Assembly (NCBI GenBank): GCA_903862155.1
Contig: CAIOXF010000295.1
Span: 1-17,971 of the forward strand
DNA from: an uncultured cyanobacterium
Lineage (GTDB): Bacteria; Cyanobacteriota; Cyanobacteriia; PCC-6307; Cyanobiaceae
Direction: 5' to 3'
Length of the DNA: 17,971 nt
Positions 14,028 through 17,971 of this stretch are shown here, in pieces. The number at the start of each line of letters is the position of its first letter. The stretch's first letter is position 1. Both the position numbers and the translations under genes were made by a program. Under the pieces are notes generated by a model. The model did no database searches and was not told the DNA's origin. It saw only the letters and a program-made list of their open reading frames with translations.

Positions 14028-14240
14028 GTGGCCCTGCTCTTGCTGGCCCTGATCAGCGCCTATCGCCGCTGGATCTCGCCCCTGCTGGGGCCCCGCTGCC
14101 GCTTTATTCCCAGCTGTAGTGCCTACGGGCTGGAGGCGATCAGCCGTCACGGCCCCTGGCGGGGCGGCTGGCTCACCCTGCGGCGCCTGCTGCGCTGCCA
14201 CCCGTTCACCCCCTGTGGCTGCGATCCGGTGCCCGACTGA
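14028..14240 (+). CDS. yidD: Membrane protein insertion efficiency factor YidD
   Basis: A small YidD/DUF37 protein that helps the YidC/Sec insertion route at the membrane. The hydrophobic N-terminus (VALLLLALISAYRRW) is followed by the family signature ISPLLGPRCRFIPSCSAYGLEAI, GGWLTLRRLLRCHPFTPCGCDPVPD, with its conserved cysteines. The start is uncertain. GTG at 14028 gives 70 residues, close to the usual length; in-frame GTG at 13914 or ATG at 13878 would add 38 or 50 poorly conserved-looking residues. None has a ribosome site. The stop is 1 nt before the glutaredoxin-like start, so the two are translationally coupled. If the late start is right, 13847-14027 is a 181-nt region holding the promoters of rpsD and yidD. 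Confidence 0.88.
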   Translation: MALLLLALISAYRRWISPLLGPRCRFIPSCSAYGLEAISRHGPWRGGWLTLRRLLRCHPFTPCGCDPVPD

Positions 14241-14241
14241 G

Positions 14242-14514
14242 ATGACCCTGCTGCTGTTCACCCGCCAGGGCTGCTGCCTCTGCGAGGGTCTGGAGGACAA
14301 GCTGAGGGCCCTGGAGCCTGCGCCGGCCCTGGAGCTCCGCGATGTGGATGCAGATCCAGCGCTTCAGGCCCGCTATGGCCTGGAGGTGCCGGTGGTGGCC
14401 GTGCCGCTGGCAGGTGGTGGTTGGCGCGAGCTGCCGCGCATCCCGCCGCGCCTGAGCGGAGAGGGCCTGCAGATTTGGTTGCAGAGGAACGGTTTTCCCC
14501 GTGAATCCGCCTAG
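14242..14514 (+). CDS. Glutaredoxin-like / DUF836 family thiol-disulfide protein
   Basis: A thioredoxin-fold protein of 90 residues. TLLLFTRQGCCLCEGL gives a first strand followed by a CCLC redox motif at about 11-14, then LELRDVDADPALQARYG and the cis-proline strand (VPVVAVPL), ending in a short helix. This matches the glutaredoxin-like DUF836 family of about 80-90 residues; the partner is unknown. The ATG at 14242 follows the yidD stop by a single base. The frame is open upstream inside yidD but is not protein-like there. murE begins 27 nt later. A redox role for the cysteine-rich neighbour YidD is conceivable but only inferred from position. Confidence 0.8.
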   Translation: MTLLLFTRQGCCLCEGLEDKLRALEPAPALELRDVDADPALQARYGLEVPVVAVPLAGGGWRELPRIPPRLSGEGLQIWLQRNGFPRESA

Positions 14515-14541
14515 AAAGGCCCCAATTCACCCGGCGGGCCC

Positions 14542-16050
14542 ATGACCCAGCTGCTCCATCCGCTCCTGCGTCACGTGGGATTGGAGCCGGCCGAGGGATT
14601 GCCGAACGGAGTGGTGGAGCGGGTCAGCTGCGACTCACGCCGGCTCGGGCCGGGCACGTTGTTCGTGGGTCTGCCCGGCACCAGCGTGGACGGTGGCAGC
14701 TTCTGGCCGGAGGCGCTGGCCGCTGGAGCCGTGGCCGCAGTGGTGGGGCCCGAGGCGGTGAAAGCGCGTCCGCCCGCTCCCGGCGATCCGGTGCTCGTGG
14801 TGAGCGAGCCGGTGTCGCGCTGGGCCGGCCTGCTGGCGGCGGAGTTCTGGCAGCAGCCCAGCCGCCGCCTGGCCTTGATCGGTGTGACCGGCACCAACGG
14901 CAAAACCACCACCACCCACCTGATCGAGCACCTGGCGGCCACCGCGGGACGCCCGGCGGCCCTGTTCGGCACCCTGGTGAACCGCTGGCCGGGTCACAGC
15001 GTGACGGCTCAGCACACCACGGCCTTTGCCGATCTGCTGCAGGCCCAGCTGGCCCAGGCCGCGGAAGCCGGATCCCAGATCGCGGCGATGGAGGTGAGCT
15101 CCCATGCCCTCGATCAGCATCGGGTGGCCGGCTGCCGCTTCGCTGGGGCGGTGTTCACCAACCTCACCCAAGACCACCTCGACTACCACCCGTCGATGGA
15201 GGCCTACTTCGAGGCCAAGGCGTCGCTGTTTACCGATGCCTTGCTGGCGGGTGGGGCCGTGGTGAACAGCGACGATCCCTGGGGTGCCCAGTTGGCCCAG
15301 CGTTTGGCGGCCGATGGTCGCCATCCCTGCTGGCGCAGCTCCCTGGTGGGTGAGGGCGCCGAGCTGCGGGTGGCCGATCTGGAGCTGGCTTCCGATGGCA
15401 TGGCCGGCACGTTGATCACCCCCGTGGGAGAGGGGCGTTTCCGCTCGCCTCTGGTGGGGCGCTTCAACCTGATGAATCTGCTGCAGGCGGTGGGCGTGCT
15501 GGCCCAGCAGGGGGTGCCGTTGCCGCTGCTGCTGCAGGGGCTTGCCAGCTTCCGCGGCGTGCCTGGCCGCATGGAGCGGGTGAGTGTGGGCAGCCGGGCC
15601 GATCTGCCGGCGGTGCTGGTGGACTATGCCCACACCCCAGACGGCTTGGAGAACGCGCTGGCGGCGGCCCGACCCTTCACCAAGGGGCGCCTGATCTGCG
15701 TGTTCGGTTGTGGCGGCGATCGCGATCGCACCAAGCGTCCCCAAATGGGGGGGATCGCCGCGCGCCTGGCTGATCAGGTGGTGGTGACATCCGACAACCC
15801 CCGCACCGAGGATCCGCAGCAGATCCTGAAGGATGTGGTGGCTGGGATTCCCCAGGGGGCTCCCCTGATGGTGGAGGCCGACCGTGCTGCCGCCATTGCC
15901 GAAACCATCGAGGCCGCCCGGCCCGACGATCTGGTGCTGATCGCCGGCAAGGGCCACGAGGACTATCAGATCCTCGGCACCACCAAGATCCACTTCGACG
16001 ATCGCGAAGAAGCCGAAAAGGCCTTGCGGGCCCGCCTGGTCAAGGGCTGA
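14542..16050 (+). CDS. murE: UDP-N-acetylmuramoyl-L-alanyl-D-glutamate--2,6-diaminopimelate ligase
   Basis: A protein of 502 residues, an ATP-dependent Mur ligase that adds the third amino acid of the peptidoglycan stem peptide. The N-terminal UDP-binding domain (VSCDSRRLGPGTLFVGLPGTSVDG, about 28-52) is followed by the P-loop GVTGTNGKTTTTHL (114-127), the HTTAFADLLQ and EVSSHALDQHRV segments, the Mg-binding region TNLTQDHLDYH, and the C-terminal domain with VDYAHTPDGLENAL. The motif SDNPRTEDP near residue 417 is the specificity motif for meso-diaminopimelate rather than lysine. The GHED segment near the end is also typical. The ATG at 14542 fits the family length, and an earlier start is not needed. 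Confidence 0.95.
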   Translation: MTQLLHPLLRHVGLEPAEGLPNGVVERVSCDSRRLGPGTLFVGLPGTSVDGGSFWPEALAAGAVAAVVGPEAVKARPPAPGDPVLVVSEPVSRWAGLLAAEFWQQPSRRLALIGVTGTNGKTTTTHLIEHLAATAGRPAALFGTLVNRWPGHSVTAQHTTAFADLLQAQLAQAAEAGSQIAAMEVSSHALDQHRVAGCRFAGAVFTNLTQDHLDYHPSMEAYFEAKASLFTDALLAGGAVVNSDDPWGAQLAQRLAADGRHPCWRSSLVGEGAELRVADLELASDGMAGTLITPVGEGRFRSPLVGRFNLMNLLQAVGVLAQQGVPLPLLLQGLASFRGVPGRMERVSVGSRADLPAVLVDYAHTPDGLENALAAARPFTKGRLICVFGCGGDRDRTKRPQMGGIAARLADQVVVTSDNPRTEDPQQILKDVVAGIPQGAPLMVEADRAAAIAETIEAARPDDLVLIAGKGHEDYQILGTTKIHFDDREEAEKALRARLVKG

Positions 16051-16201
16051 GCGCAGCGGCGCAACGGGCCTGCTGCAGGTGACAAAACGCGCAGGAGTTG
16101 GCTGTTCAGCCAGCGCTTTGGCGCCTTTAACCGCAGTTCATTGCGATGCGTGGTTAACAGCTGAACCCATGCCTACGTTGCGCCCGCCTGATGATTGATT
16201 A
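16051..16201. other. Intergenic region between murE and aqpZ with small inverted repeats
   Basis: These 151 nt hold tggctg-tt-cagcca (16099-16112), then gcgc-tttg-gcgc (16113-16124) followed by CTTTAA, a possible weak terminator for murE. Further on, ttaacc (16127-16132) and ggttaa (16152-16157) form a wider inverted repeat. No convincing -35/-10 pair, NtcA site (GTA-N8-TAC) or Shine-Dalgarno sequence for aqpZ was found. Confidence 0.35.
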
Positions 16202-16960
16202 ATGGCGCAAGCTGTTCCTATGCCGAAGAAGTTCCTGGCGGAGCTGTTCGGCACCTTCTGGCTCGTGCTCGGCGGTTGCGGCAGTGCCGCCATCGCTGCC
16301 AACTTCCCCTATCTGCTCGGTTCCGACATTGCTCCGGGCAACCCTTTTGGCCTGGGCTTCCTGGGTGTGTCGCTGGCCTTCGGCCTCACGGTGGTGACGA
16401 TGGCCTATGCCATCGGCCACATTTCCGGTTGCCACCTCAACCCCGCGGTGAGCTTCGGCCTGTGGGCCAGCGGCCGCTTCAAGGGTTCTGAGCTGCTCCC
16501 CTACATCGTGGCCCAGGTGATTGGCGGCGTGCTGGCCGGTGGCTTCATCAAGCTCGTGGTGGCCGGTGGCCCGGCCTTCGCGGCCGTCATGAGCGGCAGC
16601 AACCCCCTGGCCACCAATGGCTGGGGTGCCCATTCCCCCGGCGGCTATGGCTTTTGGGCAGCCCTGACCGTGGAGCTGGTGCTCACCTTCTTCTTCCTGC
16701 TGGTGATCATCGGCGCCACCGACAAGCTGGCTCCCGCCGGTTTTGCCGGCGCGGCCATCGGCCTCACCCTGGCCCTGATCCACATGATCAGCATTCCCGT
16801 CACCAACACCTCGGTGAATCCGGCCCGCAGCACCGGTGTGGCCCTGTGGGTGGGTGGCGATGCGGTGGCCCAGCTCTGGCTGTTCTGGCTGGCCCCGATC
16901 GTGGGGGCCCTGATCGCTGGCTGGGTGTACCGCAACGTGTGGGAAAAGGCTGACGCCTGA
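16202..16960 (+). CDS. aqpZ: Aquaporin Z-type water channel
   Basis: A major intrinsic protein of 252 residues with six membrane helices and two half-helices that meet at the NPA boxes: HLNPAVSFG in the first half and SVNPARSTG in the second. The stretch IHMISIPVTNTSVNPARS is close to E. coli AqpZ and supplies the selectivity-filter His and Arg of water-selective channels. The glycerol facilitator pattern, with a small residue and Asp after NPA, is absent. It sits in the inner (plasma) membrane and passes water rapidly during osmotic change. The ATG at 16202 gives MAQAVPMPKKFLAELFG; the in-frame ATG at 16220 is also possible. The gene has its own upstream region and ends 11 nt before the convergent aminotransferase gene. 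Confidence 0.93.
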   Translation: MAQAVPMPKKFLAELFGTFWLVLGGCGSAAIAANFPYLLGSDIAPGNPFGLGFLGVSLAFGLTVVTMAYAIGHISGCHLNPAVSFGLWASGRFKGSELLPYIVAQVIGGVLAGGFIKLVVAGGPAFAAVMSGSNPLATNGWGAHSPGGYGFWAALTVELVLTFFFLLVIIGATDKLAPAGFAGAAIGLTLALIHMISIPVTNTSVNPARSTGVALWVGGDAVAQLWLFWLAPIVGALIAGWVYRNVWEKADA

Positions 16961-16971
16961 TCCCCGCCAGT

Positions 16972-17971
16972 TCAGTGGAGGAGGCCCTTCAGGGCCTCCA
17001 GCAACTGTTCAATCTCCACTGCCGTGGTGGTGATGTGGGTACAGGCCCGCACGCAATGGGGATCGTCGAGGGTGCGCAGCCAGATCCCCTGCTTTCCCAG
17101 GGCCTGCACCACGGCCTCCGGTGCCCCAGCGTTCGGCGAGCCTTCCACCGTGAAGCTCACCAGCCCCGCTGGTGGCGGGACCTGCAGCAACGCGGCGACC
17201 CCTGGGATGGCCTGCAATCCCTCCCACACCTTTTGGCTCGCTCCACGAATGCGTGCCAGCCGTTCCTGGGCACTGCCTTCGGCTTCCAGCAACTGCAACG
17301 ACTGGCTGAGTCCCGCCATCAGTGGGATGCAGGAGGTGGCTACCTCAAAGCGGCGGGCATCGGCGTGAAAGCCGCTGCCGGCGCTGCCCTCATGGCTGAG
17401 GCTGCGCCAGCCGATCAGGGTGGGCTGGCTTTGCTGCAGCAGCCGGTCTGAGAGGGCTACGGCCCCGAGGCCCTCCGGGCCGCAGCACCATTTGTGGCCG
17501 GTGCAGGCATAGATGTCGGCGGCCGCGGCGGCATTCGCAGCCCCCGCTTCAGCCAGCGGCAGGCTGCCCAGGCTCTGGGCCCCATCCACCAGCAGCCAGG
17601 GATGATTGGGGTGCTGCTCGAGCTCGGCGGCCACGGCTGCGATCGGCATCACCTGGCCGCTGTTCCAGAGCAGATGGGAGAGCACCACCAGCCGGGTGCG
17701 GGGTGTGAGGGCTTGCGCCAGCCGCTCCAGCACCGCCGCATCGGTGGCGCTCTGGCTGCCGCGCAGATCCTTCACCGGCAGCATCGCCAGGCCCAGCCCT
17801 TCGCGGCGGGCCAGTTCCTGGCAGGCGGCTACCACCCCCGGGTGCTCACAGTCGCTGAGCAGCAGCTCATCACCGCTGTGCCAGGGCAAACCCCAGAGCG
17901 GCAGCACACAGCCGCTGGTTACGTTCTCCGTGAAAGCCACCCGATGGGGGCCTACACCAAACCAAGCCGCC
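16972..17971 (-). CDS. PLP-dependent class V aminotransferase, cysteine desulfurase / C-DES-like (5' partial)
   Basis: The frame runs off the right edge, so the N-terminus is missing; about 333 residues are present. Fold-type I class V features include TENVTSG, the stretch RTRLVVLSHLLWNSGQVMPI, the cofactor aspartate in LLVDGAQSLGSLPL, and the PLP lysine in CTGHKWCCGPEGLGAV. The HLLWNxGQ and TGHKW patterns resemble the cyanobacterial cystine C-S lyase (C-DES, SynC) and related NifS-like proteins more than IscS or SufS, and I see no clear mobile loop with a catalytic cysteine of the IscS type. It may therefore split cyst(e)ine by beta-elimination, releasing a sulfur species, rather than act as a classic desulfurase. 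The exact activity is unproven. It is convergent with aqpZ, with an 11-nt gap. Confidence 0.8.
   Translation of the reverse strand, partial: AAWFGVGPHRVAFTENVTSGCVLPLWGLPWHSGDELLLSDCEHPGVVAACQELARREGLGLAMLPVKDLRGSQSATDAAVLERLAQALTPRTRLVVLSHLLWNSGQVMPIAAVAAELEQHPNHPWLLVDGAQSLGSLPLAEAGAANAAAAADIYACTGHKWCCGPEGLGAVALSDRLLQQSQPTLIGWRSLSHEGSAGSGFHADARRFEVATSCIPLMAGLSQSLQLLEAEGSAQERLARIRGASQKVWEGLQAIPGVAALLQVPPPAGLVSFTVEGSPNAGAPEAVVQALGKQGIWLRTLDDPHCVRACTHITTTAVEIEQLLEALKGLLH

Noticed and set aside
15722..15729. HIP1 octamer gcgatcgc
   Set aside because: Only one copy was seen, inside murE; this does not show HIP1 enrichment and is ordinary for a picocyanobacterium.
16113..16130. Intrinsic terminator after murE
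   Set aside because: The stem is only four base pairs with CTTTAA after it; too weak to call on its own.

Overview
The window looks like a GC-rich unicellular picocyanobacterium of the Cyanobium / Synechococcus type. The basis is the protein sequences: a DUF4359 protein, a thylakoid-lumen-type pentapeptide repeat protein, a TrpC with an N-terminal extension typical of picocyanobacteria as I recall it, an S4 ribosomal protein without zinc cysteines, and the order rpsD / yidD / glutaredoxin-like / murE. Coding is dense, many neighbours share an xTGA stop/start overlap, and I saw only one HIP1 octamer (15722-15729). No phage genes, insertion sequences or CRISPR repeats were seen. No gap without a gene exceeds 300 bases; the longest are about 140-180.

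Layout, left to right. 1-1688 (+): a two-gene D-glutamate catabolic module, dgcA (cut by the window edge) and dgcN, ending in a 27-bp perfect hairpin. 1689-1842: intergenic stretch holding a second, unrelated 22-bp perfect hairpin, followed by tRNA-His(GTG) on the minus strand. 1967-5051 (+): a three-gene chain with ATGA overlaps, encoding a DUF4359 protein, a cytosine-deaminase-like amidohydrolase and an FAD-linked oxidoreductase. 5048-9415 (-): a compact chain read right to left, murA, tRNA-Leu(CAA), argD, folC and the pentapeptide repeat protein. It meets the preceding plus-strand chain inside one shared CTAG that supplies both stop codons. 9555-13151 (+): tRNA-Leu(CAG), an 82-residue protein of unknown function, a SpoU/TrmH-family RNA methyltransferase, lpdA and trpC, then a hairpin terminator shared with rpsD (-). 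14028-16960 (+): yidD, a glutaredoxin-like protein, murE and aqpZ. 16972 to the right edge (-): a PLP-dependent class V aminotransferase-like enzyme, incomplete.

Most genes are housekeeping: peptidoglycan precursors (murA, murE), arginine, folate and tryptophan synthesis, lipoamide dehydrogenase, a ribosomal protein and RNA modification. The accessory part is on the left, where D-glutamate and probably cyclic amide or nucleobase-like compounds would be processed. The points most worth a second look are: two leucine tRNAs whose 3' ends lie only 8 and 11 nt from the start codon of the next gene; a folC gene whose only plausible full-length start is a CTG overlapping the argD stop; a 9-codon reading frame that ends on the lpdA start; the two hairpins around 1648-1825; and the convergent genes sharing a stop tetranucleotide. 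I did not find a clearly new multi-gene defence or mobile system.
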